Part shown: piece after piece, positions 24,346 to 33,742 of the stretch | Layout of the letters: every line of letters starts with the position of its first letter | How positions within the stretch are numbered: position 1 is the first letter of the stretch | Assembly: GCF_030035605.1 (NCBI RefSeq) | Contig: NZ_CP106736.1 | Location: forward strand, 806,001-870,000 | Length of the DNA: 64,000 bases | Source of the DNA: Silvimonas soli | GTDB lineage: Bacteria > Pseudomonadota > Gammaproteobacteria > Burkholderiales > Chitinibacteraceae | Direction of reading: 5' to 3' | Position numbers and translations under genes: made by a program | Notes under the pieces: generated by a model | What the model was told of the DNA's origin: nothing | Database searches by the model: none | The model's input: the letters and a program-made list of their open reading frames with translations, nothing else

Positions 24346-25992
24346 ATGTCCAAGCTTACCAGCTCGCCCGCCTGGCTCGCCCTGGCGGAACACTTCAAGG
24401 AAATCGCTCCGCTGCACATGCGGGACATGTTCCAGGATGACCCGAAACGCTTCGAGAAATTCTCGGTGGAATCGGGTGGTTTGTTCTTTGATTACTCCAA
24501 GAACCGCATCACCGAAAAAACCCTGGAACTGCTGTTCACGCTGGCCCGCGAATCCGGCCTGCAAAAGCGCATTGAACGCATGTTCTCCGGCGAAAAGGTC
24601 AATATCACCGAAAACCGCGCTGTGCTGCACGTGGCGCTGCGTAATCTAGACAAAAACCCGATCCTGGTTGATGGCGAAGACGTCATGCCCAAGGTCAACG
24701 CCGTCAAAGAGAAGATGTTCCAGTTCTCTGATGAAATCCGCTCTGGCGAGCGCGTTGGCTACACCGGCAAGGCCTTTACCGACATCGTGAATATCGGTAT
24801 CGGTGGTTCGGATCTCGGTCCGGTTATGGTCTGTAACGCGCTGAAAGACTTCGGCCATCAGCGCCTGACCATGCACTTTGTATCCACTGTGGATGGCGAC
24901 CAGATTGTCTCCACGCTGAAGAAACTGAATCCGGAAACCACGCTGTTTATCGTGGCGTCCAAAACCTTCACCACGCAAGAAACCATTACCAATGCCCGCA
25001 CCGCGCGCAAGTGGTTCCTGGATCGCGTGGGTAACGAAAGCCATATCGCCAAGCATTTTGTTGCGGTTTCAACCAACTCCAAGGCGGTGGCAGAGTTCGG
25101 TATTGATACCAACAACATGTTCGAATTCTGGGACTGGGTTGGCGGCCGTTACAGCCTGTGGTCGGCCATAGGTTTGCCCATCGCCATTTACCTGGGCAAG
25201 CATGATTACCAGGATCTGCTGCATGGTGCTTACACCATGGACGAGCATTTCAAGAACAAGCCGCTGGAACAGAACCTGCCCGTGATCATGGGCATGCTCG
25301 GCGTGTGGTACATCAACTTCTTTGGTGCCAGCACCCATCTGATTTCCCCGTACAACCAGTCGCTGCATCGCTTCCCGGCTTATCTGCAACAGTTGGATAT
25401 GGAATCGAACGGCAAGACGGTTGATCTGGATGGCCATCGCGTTGATTACAACACTGGCCCGGTGGTGTGGGGTGATGCCGGTATCAACGGCCAGCACGCT
25501 TACTACCAGATGCTGCACCAGGGTTCGCAAATGGTGCCGATCGACTTTATCGCCAGCGTCGAGCATCCGGAAATTCCTGAGCCGCACAGCACGATTCTGA
25601 TGGCCAACTTCTTCGCGCAGACTGAAGCCTTCATGCGCGGCAAGAACGAAGCTGAAGTACGCGCTGAGCTGGAAAAATCCGGCATTACCGGTCAGGCACA
25701 AGATGAGCTGACCCCACATAAGGTCTTTGAAGGCAATCGCCCAACCAACACCATCATGATGCAGCGTCTGACGCCGCGTCGCCTGGGTGCGCTGATTGCC
25801 CTGTACGAACACAAGATCATGGTTCAGGGCACCATCTGGAACATTAACTCCTATGATCAATGGGGGGTTGAGTTGGGCAAGCAACTGGCCAAAGCCATTG
25901 AAGCCGATCTGACCACGCCAGGCCTGACGGCTACGCACGACTCTTCGACCAATGGCCTGGTCAATTACTACAAACGCAATAACCCGCGTTAA
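24346..25992 (+). CDS. pgi: Glucose-6-phosphate isomerase
   Basis: Interconverts glucose-6-phosphate and fructose-6-phosphate, letting fructose phosphates re-enter the Entner-Doudoroff route. The 548 residues have the family length. Seen: NIGIGGSDLGPVMVCNAL near 150, the SKTFTTQET block near 207, FEFWDWVGGRYSLWSAIGLP (PGI signature) near 262, and GVELGKQLA near the C-terminus. AGAAAGGAAATAGG precedes the ATG. It lies 205 bases after hexR. Confidence 0.97.
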   Translation: MSKLTSSPAWLALAEHFKEIAPLHMRDMFQDDPKRFEKFSVESGGLFFDYSKNRITEKTLELLFTLARESGLQKRIERMFSGEKVNITENRAVLHVALRNLDKNPILVDGEDVMPKVNAVKEKMFQFSDEIRSGERVGYTGKAFTDIVNIGIGGSDLGPVMVCNALKDFGHQRLTMHFVSTVDGDQIVSTLKKLNPETTLFIVASKTFTTQETITNARTARKWFLDRVGNESHIAKHFVAVSTNSKAVAEFGIDTNNMFEFWDWVGGRYSLWSAIGLPIAIYLGKHDYQDLLHGAYTMDEHFKNKPLEQNLPVIMGMLGVWYINFFGASTHLISPYNQSLHRFPAYLQQLDMESNGKTVDLDGHRVDYNTGPVVWGDAGINGQHAYYQMLHQGSQMVPIDFIASVEHPEIPEPHSTILMANFFAQTEAFMRGKNEAEVRAELEKSGITGQAQDELTPHKVFEGNRPTNTIMMQRLTPRRLGALIALYEHKIMVQGTIWNINSYDQWGVELGKQLAKAIEADLTTPGLTATHDSSTNGLVNYYKRNNPR

Positions 25993-26001
25993 GCAACACC
26001 A

Positions 26002-26035
26002 CTGCCTCCCCATTGCGCATTTTTTGGGGAGGCAG
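26002..26035 (+). terminator. Hairpin after pgi
   Basis: CTGCCTCCCC / GGGGAGGCAG, 10-base perfect stem with a loop that contains six T. No T-run follows the stem, so it may be a weak terminator or a 3' end stabiliser. Confidence 0.55.
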
Positions 26036-26146
26036 ATAACTACACCGCACAGCGGAAATGTGAAGTCGCCCGGCCACGAGCCGGACGATGTTCGGAATGG
26101 ACAACGCAAGCCCGGACAGCATTAACTACATCAAAAAGGTATGGCA

Positions 26147-28807
26147 ATGGCAGAGCAGATACACGACCAGGACCCACAGGAAACCCGTGAGTGGCTGGAT
26201 GCGCTGGATGGCGTGCTGGAAAACGAAGGTGCTGAACGCGCCCACTATCTTGTTGAAAAGCTGATTGGTCATGCGCGTGAAGACGGAGTCAATATTCCGT
26301 ATACCGCGACCACCGCTTACATCAACACCATCCCGGTTCACCTTGAGGCCAGAAGCCCGGGGAATCACACTTTCGAAGAGCGCATTCGCTCTTACACGCG
26401 CTGGAACGCTGCGGCGATGGTCGTGCGCGCCAACAAGATCAATGGCGATCTGGGTGGTCATATCACCTCTTTCGCTTCTGCCGCCACCCTGTACGACGTG
26501 GGCTGGAACCACTTCTGGCACGCGCCGAGCGACAACCACGGCGGTGACCTGGTGTACTTCCAGGGCCACAGCGCGCCTGGCATGTATTCGCGCGCCTTCC
26601 TGGAAGGCCGTATCTCTGAAGAACAACTGCTGAAGTTCCGCCAGGAAGTGGACGGTGGAGGCCTTTCCAGCTATCCGCACCCGTGGCTGATGCCGAACTT
26701 CTGGCAATTCCCGACTGTGTCGATGGGTCTGGGCCCGTTGATGGCCATCTATCAGGCTCGCTTCATGAAGTATCTGGGTGACCGTGGCTTTGAACAGAAG
26801 GGTGATCGCAAGGTCTGGTGTTTCTGCGGCGATGGCGAAATGGACGAGCCGGAATCACTGGGCGCGATTTCGCTGGCTGGCCGGGAAAAGCTGGACAACC
26901 TGGTGTTCGTGATCAACTGTAACCTGCAGCGTCTGGACGGCCCGGTGCGCGGTAACGGCAAGATCATCCAGGAACTGGAAGGCGACTTCCGTGGTTCGGG
27001 CTGGAACGTGGTCAAGGTTGTTTGGGGTACCGGCTGGGATGCCCTGCTGGCCAAAGACAAGAACGGCCTGCTGCAAAAACGCATGATGGAAGTGGTCGAC
27101 GGTGAATACCAGACCTACAAATCCAAAGATGGCGCGTATGTTCGTCAACACTTCTTTGGCGCGTATCCAGAACTGCTGGATATGGTGTCCAACCTGTCTG
27201 ATGACGATATCTGGCGTCTGACCCGCGGTGGTAATGATCCGCACAAGGTCTTCGCTGGCTACAAGGCGGCGGTTGAGCATAAAGGCCAACCTACCCTGCT
27301 GCTGGTCAAGACCGTGAAGGGCTACGGCATGGGCGCGGCGGGCGAATCGCAAAACGTGGCACACCAGACCAAAAAGCTGTCGCCTGATGACTTGCTGCAT
27401 CTGCGCGACCGTTTCCGTATTCCGCTGACCGATGAAGAAGCGCGCGCCGCCAGCTTCTACCTGCCGCCAGCTGAAGCGCCAGAACTGAAATACATGCACG
27501 AACGCCGTGCCGCGCTGGGTGGCTACCTGCCATCGCGCAATCCGGTGAACGAGCCGCTGGAAGTACCGCCGCTGGAAACATTCAAAGCCCTGCTGGAAAG
27601 CTCCGGCGAGCGGGAAATGTCCACCACCATGGCGTTTGTGCGGATTCTGACCGCACTGGTGAAAGACAAAGCCATTGGCAAGCGCGTTGTGCCGATCGTG
27701 CCGGATGAATCCCGTACCTTTGGTATGGAAGGCATGTTCCGCCAATTGGGTATCTGGAGCCACGTTGGCCAGCTGTATGAGCCGCAAGATGCTGACCAGC
27801 TGATGTTCTACAAAGAATCGACCACAGGTCAGATTCTGCAGGAAGGCATCAACGAAGCCGGTGCCATGGCGGACTGGATTGCCGCGGCCACCGCTTACGC
27901 CAACCATGGCGTCACGATGATTCCGTTCTATATCTATTACTCAATGTTCGGCTTCCAGCGTATTGGTGATCTGGCTTGGGCTGCGGGCGATCTGCGTGCT
28001 CGTGGCTTCCTGGTCGGCGGCACCGCTGGCCGCACGACACTGAACGGCGAAGGCCTGCAACACCAGGATGGTCACGGCCATCTGTTTGCCGAGTTCGTGC
28101 CGAACTGCGTTTCGTATGATCCGACCTTTGCCTATGAACTGGCAGTGATCGTGCATCACGGCATGAAGCGCATGTATCAGGATCAGGAAAACATCTATTA
28201 CTACCTGTCCGTGATGAACGAAAACTACGCCCACCCGGCCATGCCAGCGGGCGCAGAGGAAGGCATCATCAAGGGTCTGTACAAGTTCCGTCCTGCGGCT
28301 GCCACGGGTGACCTGCACGTACAACTGATGGGCTCCGGTACGATCTTCCGTGAAGTCATCGCTGCAGCAGAATTGCTGAAGAGCGACTTTGGCGTTGAAT
28401 CGGATATCTGGTCCGCACCTAGCTTCAACGAACTGAAGCGCGACGGTATGGCTGCAACCCGCTACAGCATGCTGCACCCAACGGCCGAGCCGAAGGTGCC
28501 GTATGTGACTGAATGCCTGAAAGATGCCAAGGGTCCGGTCATTGTGGCGACCGACTACAAACGCACCTACGCCGAGCAGATTCGCGAATACGTGCCGGGT
28601 CGTTATGTGGTGTTGGGTACCGATGGCTTTGGCCGTTCGGACAGCCGTCAGCAGCTGCGCAAGTTCTTTGAAGTGGACCGTTACCACGTGGTGGTGGCGG
28701 CGCTCAAGGCACTGGCCGACGACGGCAAGCTGCCATTGACCAAGGTTGCGGAAGCGATTGCCAAATACGGCATCGAAGCGGATCGTCCGGCTCCCTGGAC
28801 AGTATGA
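26147..28807 (+). CDS. aceE: Pyruvate dehydrogenase E1 component, homodimeric
   Basis: Thiamine-diphosphate enzyme that decarboxylates pyruvate and passes the acetyl group to E2 lipoyl arms. The second ATG (26147) is favoured because AAAAAGGT lies 7 bases before it, giving 886 residues; the first ATG at 26141 is too close. Seen: the ThDP motif GDGEMDEPES...NCN near 230-260, and the Tyr/Pro-rich and HHG regions of the C-terminal half. It heads aceE-aceF-lpdA, which supplies acetyl-CoA from the pyruvate made by edd-eda. Confidence 0.97.
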   Translation: MAEQIHDQDPQETREWLDALDGVLENEGAERAHYLVEKLIGHAREDGVNIPYTATTAYINTIPVHLEARSPGNHTFEERIRSYTRWNAAAMVVRANKINGDLGGHITSFASAATLYDVGWNHFWHAPSDNHGGDLVYFQGHSAPGMYSRAFLEGRISEEQLLKFRQEVDGGGLSSYPHPWLMPNFWQFPTVSMGLGPLMAIYQARFMKYLGDRGFEQKGDRKVWCFCGDGEMDEPESLGAISLAGREKLDNLVFVINCNLQRLDGPVRGNGKIIQELEGDFRGSGWNVVKVVWGTGWDALLAKDKNGLLQKRMMEVVDGEYQTYKSKDGAYVRQHFFGAYPELLDMVSNLSDDDIWRLTRGGNDPHKVFAGYKAAVEHKGQPTLLLVKTVKGYGMGAAGESQNVAHQTKKLSPDDLLHLRDRFRIPLTDEEARAASFYLPPAEAPELKYMHERRAALGGYLPSRNPVNEPLEVPPLETFKALLESSGEREMSTTMAFVRILTALVKDKAIGKRVVPIVPDESRTFGMEGMFRQLGIWSHVGQLYEPQDADQLMFYKESTTGQILQEGINEAGAMADWIAAATAYANHGVTMIPFYIYYSMFGFQRIGDLAWAAGDLRARGFLVGGTAGRTTLNGEGLQHQDGHGHLFAEFVPNCVSYDPTFAYELAVIVHHGMKRMYQDQENIYYYLSVMNENYAHPAMPAGAEEGIIKGLYKFRPAAATGDLHVQLMGSGTIFREVIAAAELLKSDFGVESDIWSAPSFNELKRDGMAATRYSMLHPTAEPKVPYVTECLKDAKGPVIVATDYKRTYAEQIREYVPGRYVVLGTDGFGRSDSRQQLRKFFEVDRYHVVVAALKALADDGKLPLTKVAEAIAKYGIEADRPAPWTV

Positions 28808-28813
28808 GAAATG

Positions 28814-28920
28814 TGTGAGGCGTGAGGTGTGCGGCGTGCAGGATAAAACCTGCCACGCCCACACCGAACGCTAAGGCAGGAGTGAGATCACCCCTCACTC
28901 CTTACCCCTCACCCCTCACA
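28814..28920. repeat. GTGAGG-type intergenic inverted repeat (copy 2)
   Basis: TGTGAGGCGTGAGGTGTGCG (28814 on) and the complement of CCTTACCCCTCACCCCTCAC (to 28920) match at about 20 of 25 positions. An inner hairpin, GCAGGATAAAACCTGC, sits inside. The element fills the aceE-aceF gap. Confidence 0.7.
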
Positions 28921-28929
28921 GGAATTCCC

Positions 28930-30591
28930 ATGAGCAACGTTATTGAATTGAAGATTCCCGATATCGGCGGCCATGATGGCGTGGATGTCATTGAAGTGCT
29001 GGTCAAAGCCGGTGACGTGATCGAGGTTGAACAATCCCTCATCACACTGGAAACCGACAAGGCCACCATGGAAGTCCCGGCTACCGCTGCCGGTACGGTC
29101 AAAGAAGTCAAAATCAAGGTTGGCGACAAGGTTTCGGAAGGCGATGTGGTTGTGCTGGTCGAAGTCAGCGCTGCGGCGGCTGCTCCAGCGCCTGCTGCTG
29201 TGCCAACACCAGTTGCCCCGGCACCGACCGCACCTGCACCAGTTGCCGCGCCAGTTCCGGCACCGGTAGCCGCGCCGGCAGGTCCAGCCCAAAGCATTGA
29301 AGTGCGCGTGCCGGACATCGGTAACTTCGATACGGTCGAGATCATCGAAGTGAACGTCAAAGTCGGCGATACCGTCGCCGTTGACGACTCGCTGATCACG
29401 CTTGAATCCGACAAAGCCAGCATGGAAGTACCTTCCACAGCGGCTGGCGTAGTGGAAAGTGTCGCAGTGAAGGTTGGTGAAAAGATTGGTGAAGGCGCCT
29501 TGATCCTGACACTGAAAGGTAGCGCTCCGGCCAGCGCCGCAGCGCCTGCACCTGTTGCAGCACCTGCTCCGGCCCCAGTTGCTACGCCAGTGCCGACACC
29601 AGCAGCTGCCCCGGCCGCCGCACCGGCCGCAGCCACCACCACCGCAGTCAAGTTTGACGAAGCCGGTTTCCGCCGTGCTCACGCCAGCCCATCGGTGCGT
29701 TCTTTTGCGCGCGAGCTGGGTGTGGATTTGTCCCGCGTAACCGGTACCGGTCCCAAGGGTCGTATCCTGCACGAAGATGTGCGTGGCTATATCAAGAACG
29801 TATTGTCGGGTGCCGCCGCAGCACCAGTTGCCGCCGCAACGGCTGGTACTGGCGTCGGTCTGGATCTGCTGCCATGGCCGAAGGTTGATTTCGCCAAATT
29901 CGGCCCGATCGAAACCAAGCCACTGACCCGCATCCAGAAGATTTCCGGTGCCAATCTGCATCGTAACTGGGTGATGATTCCGCACGTTACGTTCAACGAC
30001 GAAGCCGATATCACCGAGCTGGAAGAATTCCGCAAGTCGATTGGCAAAGAGTGGGAAAAGAGTGGTCTGAAACTGTCGCCTTTGGCTTTCATTATCAAAG
30101 CTGCAGCCGAATCGCTTAAAGCTTTCCCGAACTTCAATGCCAGCCTGGATGGCGACAACCTGGTCCTCAAGCAGTACTACCACATCGGTTTTGCGGCAGA
30201 TACGCCGAACGGTCTGGTTGTGCCGGTGATCAAGGATGCCGACAAGAAGGGTCTGAAAGAGATCGCCAAGGAGCTGACCGATTTGTCCGCTCTGGCACGC
30301 GAAGGCAAGCTCAAGCCGACCGACATGCAAGGCGCCACGTTCACGATTTCCAGCCTGGGTGGCATTGGCGGCAGCAGCTTTACGCCGATCATCAATGCGC
30401 CGGAAGTGGCAATCCTGGGTGTCTGCAAGAGCCAGATCAAGCCAGTATGGAATGGCAGCGCGTTTGAACCGCGTTTGCTGTGCCCGCTGAGCCTGTCGTT
30501 TGACCATCGCGTCATTGATGGCGCGGCAGCGGCGCGCTTCACCGTACATCTGGCCAAACTGCTGGCCGACCTGCGGCGTCTGATCCTCTAA
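28930..30591 (+). CDS. aceF: Pyruvate dehydrogenase E2, dihydrolipoyl acetyltransferase
   Basis: Core of the pyruvate dehydrogenase complex; moves acetyl groups from lipoyl arms to CoA. The 553 residues carry two lipoyl domains, with modified lysines in ETDKATMEVP (near 45) and ESDKASMEVP (near 165). Each is followed by a long Ala/Pro linker. Then come the E1/E3-binding domain (SPSVRSFARELGVDLSRV near 255) and the catalytic domain with SFDHRVIDGAAAARF near 525. The ATG at 28930 follows the repeat element; CAGGAATTCCC is the ribosome site. Confidence 0.97.
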   Translation: MSNVIELKIPDIGGHDGVDVIEVLVKAGDVIEVEQSLITLETDKATMEVPATAAGTVKEVKIKVGDKVSEGDVVVLVEVSAAAAAPAPAAVPTPVAPAPTAPAPVAAPVPAPVAAPAGPAQSIEVRVPDIGNFDTVEIIEVNVKVGDTVAVDDSLITLESDKASMEVPSTAAGVVESVAVKVGEKIGEGALILTLKGSAPASAAAPAPVAAPAPAPVATPVPTPAAAPAAAPAAATTTAVKFDEAGFRRAHASPSVRSFARELGVDLSRVTGTGPKGRILHEDVRGYIKNVLSGAAAAPVAAATAGTGVGLDLLPWPKVDFAKFGPIETKPLTRIQKISGANLHRNWVMIPHVTFNDEADITELEEFRKSIGKEWEKSGLKLSPLAFIIKAAAESLKAFPNFNASLDGDNLVLKQYYHIGFAADTPNGLVVPVIKDADKKGLKEIAKELTDLSALAREGKLKPTDMQGATFTISSLGGIGGSSFTPIINAPEVAILGVCKSQIKPVWNGSAFEPRLLCPLSLSFDHRVIDGAAAARFTVHLAKLLADLRRLIL

Positions 30592-30600
30592 GTGCGAAGC

Positions 30601-30668
30601 GTGAGGCGTGAGGGGTAAACACCTCTCACGGCCCACTACACCTCACGCCTCCCCCCTTACTCCTCACA
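30601..30668. repeat. GTGAGG-type intergenic inverted repeat (copy 3)
   Basis: GTGAGGCGTGAGGGGTAAAC (30601 on) is complementary to much of CCTCACGCCTCCCCCCTTAC plus TCCTCAC (30641-30667). It fills the aceF-lpdA gap and is related to copy 2 in the preceding gap. Confidence 0.7.
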
Positions 30669-30679
30669 AGGGTTACCCA

Positions 30680-32443
30680 ATGAGTACCGTAGAAATCAAA
30701 GTTCCGGATATTGGCGGTCATGACAACGTCGATATCATCGAAGTGTTCGTCAAAGCCGGCGACGTTGTTGAAAAAGAGCAATCGCTGATCACGCTGGAAA
30801 CCGACAAAGCCACCATGGAAGTGCCTTCCACCCACGCGGGCAAGGTCATCTCGGTGGCAGTCAAAGTCGGCGACAAAATTTCCGAAGGCGGTTTGGTGAT
30901 TACGCTGGAAGCTGCAGGCGTTGCAGCCGCCGCACCAGCTCCAGCCGCACCGGCAGTTTCGCCGCAACTGGCTTCATCTGTCTCGCAGCCGGTTGCAGGC
31001 GCACAAGCTACTGCCACTGCTGGCGACGTCATCGAAACCGAAGTCGTCGTGCTTGGCGCTGGCCCGGGCGGCTACACCGGCGCGTTCCGTGCAGCCGATC
31101 TGGGCAAGAAAGTGGTGTTGGTTGAACGCTACGAGCAACTGGGCGGTGTGTGTCTGAACGTAGGTTGTATCCCGTCCAAGGCGCTGCTGCATGTGGCCAA
31201 GGTCTTGACCGACGCCGAAGAAATGAAAGAACACGGTATTGATTTCGGCACACCGAAGATCGATCTCGACAAGCTGCGCGGCTTTAAAGACAGCGTCGTT
31301 GGCCGTTTGACCAAGGGCCTGACTGGCCTGGCCAAGCAGCGCAAAGTCCAGGTGGTAACCGGCGAAGGCAAGTTCACCGGCCCGTACACGCTGGATGTGA
31401 CCGCTGCTGATGGTTCGGTAAAAACCATCCGCTTCCAGAACGCCATCATCGCCGCAGGCTCTACCGCGCTGAAGATTCCTGGCTACCCGTACGATGATCC
31501 ACGCGTAATCACCTCGACCGGTGCGCTCAAGCTCGAAGGCATCCCGAAAAAGATGCTGGTGGTGGGCGGCGGCATTATCGGTCTGGAAATGGCTTGCGTA
31601 TATGGCGCGCTGGGCACCGAAATCAGTGTAGTGGAACTGGGCGATGGCCTGATTCCAGGCGCTGACCGCGACGTGGTGAAGGTACTGACCGACCGCATCG
31701 GCAAGCGCTACAAAGTGATGATTCGCACCAAGGTCACGCAGGTTGAGCAAACGCCGGAAGGTCTGCGCTGCACATTTGAAGGCGATTGGGCCCCGAAAGA
31801 ACCGCAGGTATATGACAAGGTTCTCGTTGCAGTGGGCCGCCGTCCAAACGGCAAGCTGATTGGTGCCGAGAACCTGGGCGTGAACATCGACGAACGCGGC
31901 TTTATCCAGGTGGATAACCAGTGCCGTACCAACGTGCCGCACATCTTTGCCATTGGCGATATCGTCGGCAATCCGATGCTGGCCCACAAAGCTACGCACG
32001 AAGCCAAATGCGCCGCTGAAGTGATCGCAGGGGAGAAGAGCTATCTGGATTACCGCGCGATTCCATCAATTGCGTATACCGATCCGGAAGTGGCATGGAT
32101 GGGTCTGACCGAAACCGAAGCAAAAGCGACCGGTGTGGCGTACGAGAAGGCCGTGTTCCCGTGGGCGGCGTCTGGCCGTGCGTTGGGTAATGGCCGCGAT
32201 GATGGCCTGACCAAGATCCTGTTCGACCCGGAAACCCACCAGATTCTGGGCGCGGCCATTGTTGGCGTGAACGCCGGTGAGTTGCTGGGTGAAGCGGTAC
32301 TGGCCTATGAAATGGGCGCCGATATCAACGATATCGCCGGTACCGTCCACGCGCACCCAACGCTGTCGGAAACCGTGGCCATGGCTGCTGAAATCGCTCA
32401 CGGGTCGATTACCGACTTGTACATTCCGAAGAAGAAAAAGTAA
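30680..32443 (+). CDS. lpdA: Dihydrolipoyl dehydrogenase with N-terminal lipoyl domain
   Basis: E3 flavoenzyme that reoxidises E2 lipoyl groups with NAD+. The 587 residues are longer than plain E3 (about 475) because a lipoyl domain comes first, with its lysine in ETDKATMEVP near 44, then an Ala/Pro linker. The flavoprotein part has FAD motif LGAGPGGYTGA, the redox disulphide in GGVCLNVGCIPSKA, NAD motif GGGIIGLEMA, and the C-terminal HAHPTLSET active-site His/Glu. The fused form is common in betaproteobacteria. Confidence 0.97.
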   Translation: MSTVEIKVPDIGGHDNVDIIEVFVKAGDVVEKEQSLITLETDKATMEVPSTHAGKVISVAVKVGDKISEGGLVITLEAAGVAAAAPAPAAPAVSPQLASSVSQPVAGAQATATAGDVIETEVVVLGAGPGGYTGAFRAADLGKKVVLVERYEQLGGVCLNVGCIPSKALLHVAKVLTDAEEMKEHGIDFGTPKIDLDKLRGFKDSVVGRLTKGLTGLAKQRKVQVVTGEGKFTGPYTLDVTAADGSVKTIRFQNAIIAAGSTALKIPGYPYDDPRVITSTGALKLEGIPKKMLVVGGGIIGLEMACVYGALGTEISVVELGDGLIPGADRDVVKVLTDRIGKRYKVMIRTKVTQVEQTPEGLRCTFEGDWAPKEPQVYDKVLVAVGRRPNGKLIGAENLGVNIDERGFIQVDNQCRTNVPHIFAIGDIVGNPMLAHKATHEAKCAAEVIAGEKSYLDYRAIPSIAYTDPEVAWMGLTETEAKATGVAYEKAVFPWAASGRALGNGRDDGLTKILFDPETHQILGAAIVGVNAGELLGEAVLAYEMGADINDIAGTVHAHPTLSETVAMAAEIAHGSITDLYIPKKKK

Positions 32444-32480
32444 CTGCCCGGGTCTCTGACCCAACGTCATTTACAACCCA

Positions 32481-32508
32481 AACGCCCCGACACATCGGGG
32501 CGTTTTTT
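32481..32508 (+). terminator. Terminator after lpdA
   Basis: AACGCCCCGA-caca-TCGGGGCGTTTTTTA, a strong GC stem with six T. It ends the pyruvate dehydrogenase operon. Confidence 0.9.
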
Positions 32509-32532
32509 ATTGGGCCGACCCAACACCGCGCT

Positions 32533-33132
32533 TTACCAGACTTTATAAATCCGGCCAGTCTGTGGCCCTTCCACGCTACCCACATAAGCCTGAGCCACCC
32601 GACTGGCAGGCACCGATTCGTAACCGGGGAAGAACGGGCCATATGCCTCGGCGGACTCCGTCAACAGCGTCGGGCTAACTACGTTGATGCGGAACCTGCC
32701 CCAGGCATCCACCGCGGCGCCGCGTGCAAAGCCCTCCACCGCCGCATTAACCGTGGTGGCGTTAGTGCCCTGCGCAATCGGTTCGTCACTGACAATGCCG
32801 CTGGTGAGGGTGATCGAACCACCGGGCAGCAAGAAATGCTGCCCAATCAACGCCAGATTGACCTGCCCCATCAGTTTGCTATCAATCCCCTTGCGAAAAG
32901 CTTCCGGCGTGGTTTGCGCCAGCGGGCCGAAATACAGATCGCCCGTTACTGACACGATGGCATCCACCTTGCCCACTTGAGCAAACAGGCCACCCACGCT
33001 CTGTGCATCGGCCACATCAACCTGTAAATCGCCACGTGTTTTGCCGACTTTGATGATGTCGTGACGGGGTGACAAAGCCTCAGCCACAGCCCGACCTACC
33101 GTACCGCTCGCGCCAATAATGATGATCTTCAT
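32533..33132 (-). CDS. Atypical short-chain dehydrogenase/reductase
   Basis: A 199-residue Rossmann protein starting MKIIIIGASGTVGRAVAEAL, with the dinucleotide glycine motif at 7-13, a basic residue after beta-2 that favours NADPH (KVGKTRGD) and the TSGIVSDEPIA block. The usual catalytic Tyr-x3-Lys is missing: the stretch after the Ser (GTNATTVNAAVEG) has neither residue. This is a recurring small SDR type whose substrate is unknown. It has no operon partner; a plus-strand terminator separates it from lpdA. Confidence 0.8.
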   Translation of the reverse strand: MKIIIIGASGTVGRAVAEALSPRHDIIKVGKTRGDLQVDVADAQSVGGLFAQVGKVDAIVSVTGDLYFGPLAQTTPEAFRKGIDSKLMGQVNLALIGQHFLLPGGSITLTSGIVSDEPIAQGTNATTVNAAVEGFARGAAVDAWGRFRINVVSPTLLTESAEAYGPFFPGYESVPASRVAQAYVGSVEGPQTGRIYKVW

Positions 33133-33418
33133 ATTCGTACCTCACGCAATTTGAAAGAAAGAAGACCTCATTCTGGTTTAACGGCTTTCAGTTGATAACC
33201 ACTTGGTTTCTCAGAACATATAAAACCATCAGTTATAAATGATGAAAATTCGTTCAATAAAAATGCCAATGGTATTGCACCCCAAATACACGCTCTATCG
33301 TCGCTGCGGTTTTTGCAACACGCCATAATTGATTCAAAACAAAAAATACAAAATAGGAATATTCTGAGCGTGCTTTCAGCAACATCCATCATTAACCATT
33401 GATTTAAAAGGGATTATT
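33133..33418. other. AT-rich intergenic region
   Basis: About 285 bases, clearly more AT-rich than neighbours. A 74-codon frame on the minus strand (33168-33392) has no recognisable features and is not called. The region probably holds divergent promoters for the SDR and the small secreted protein. Confidence 0.4.
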
Positions 33419-33742
33419 ATGCAAATGACATGTAAAAAGGCAGCAATCGCCCTCATGGTCAGCAGTGTTGCAGCCCTTTCCGCGTTAGCACACGCCGACG
33501 GTGGCACTATTCACTTTGTGGGCCGGATTGTTGAAGATACCTGCCAGGTCTCTAACCTGGATCAAATCACCAAACCGGCAAATGCCCAGCTAGGCCATTG
33601 CGATCAACACATCGCGCAGTCTGCCCGGATGAGCATTCAACCGGTCGTGCAGAAAACGCTCATTCCTGTAACGTCTAATGCACCAACAGACGCAGGCAAG
33701 CAACAGCCCAAGCTGGCTATTCTGATGGTGGAATACCGTTAA
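33419..33742 (+). CDS. Small secreted protein with pilin-like N-terminus
   Basis: A 107-residue protein with a Sec signal peptide ending at SALAHA (26), mature start DGGTIHFVGRIVEDTCQV. The GTIxFxGxIVxxTC pattern resembles the first strand and first Cys of type-1 (chaperone-usher) fimbrial subunits. Cys42 and Cys61 could form the single disulphide of that fold. The protein is too short to be a complete pilin domain (usually about 150 residues) and no chaperone or usher is nearby. AAAAGGG precedes the ATG. Function unknown. Confidence 0.65.
   Translation: MQMTCKKAAIALMVSSVAALSALAHADGGTIHFVGRIVEDTCQVSNLDQITKPANAQLGHCDQHIAQSARMSIQPVVQKTLIPVTSNAPTDAGKQQPKLAILMVEYR

Noticed and set aside
28909..30636. 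575-codon minus-strand frame opposite aceF
   Set aside because: Mirror of the Ala/Pro-rich aceF linkers, giving Cys/Arg/Gly-rich nonsense.
33168..33392. 74-codon minus-strand frame in the AT-rich gap
   Set aside because: No recognisable domain or ribosome site. The hydrophobic, Cys-containing start is what AT-rich sequence gives by chance. Possible but not supportable.
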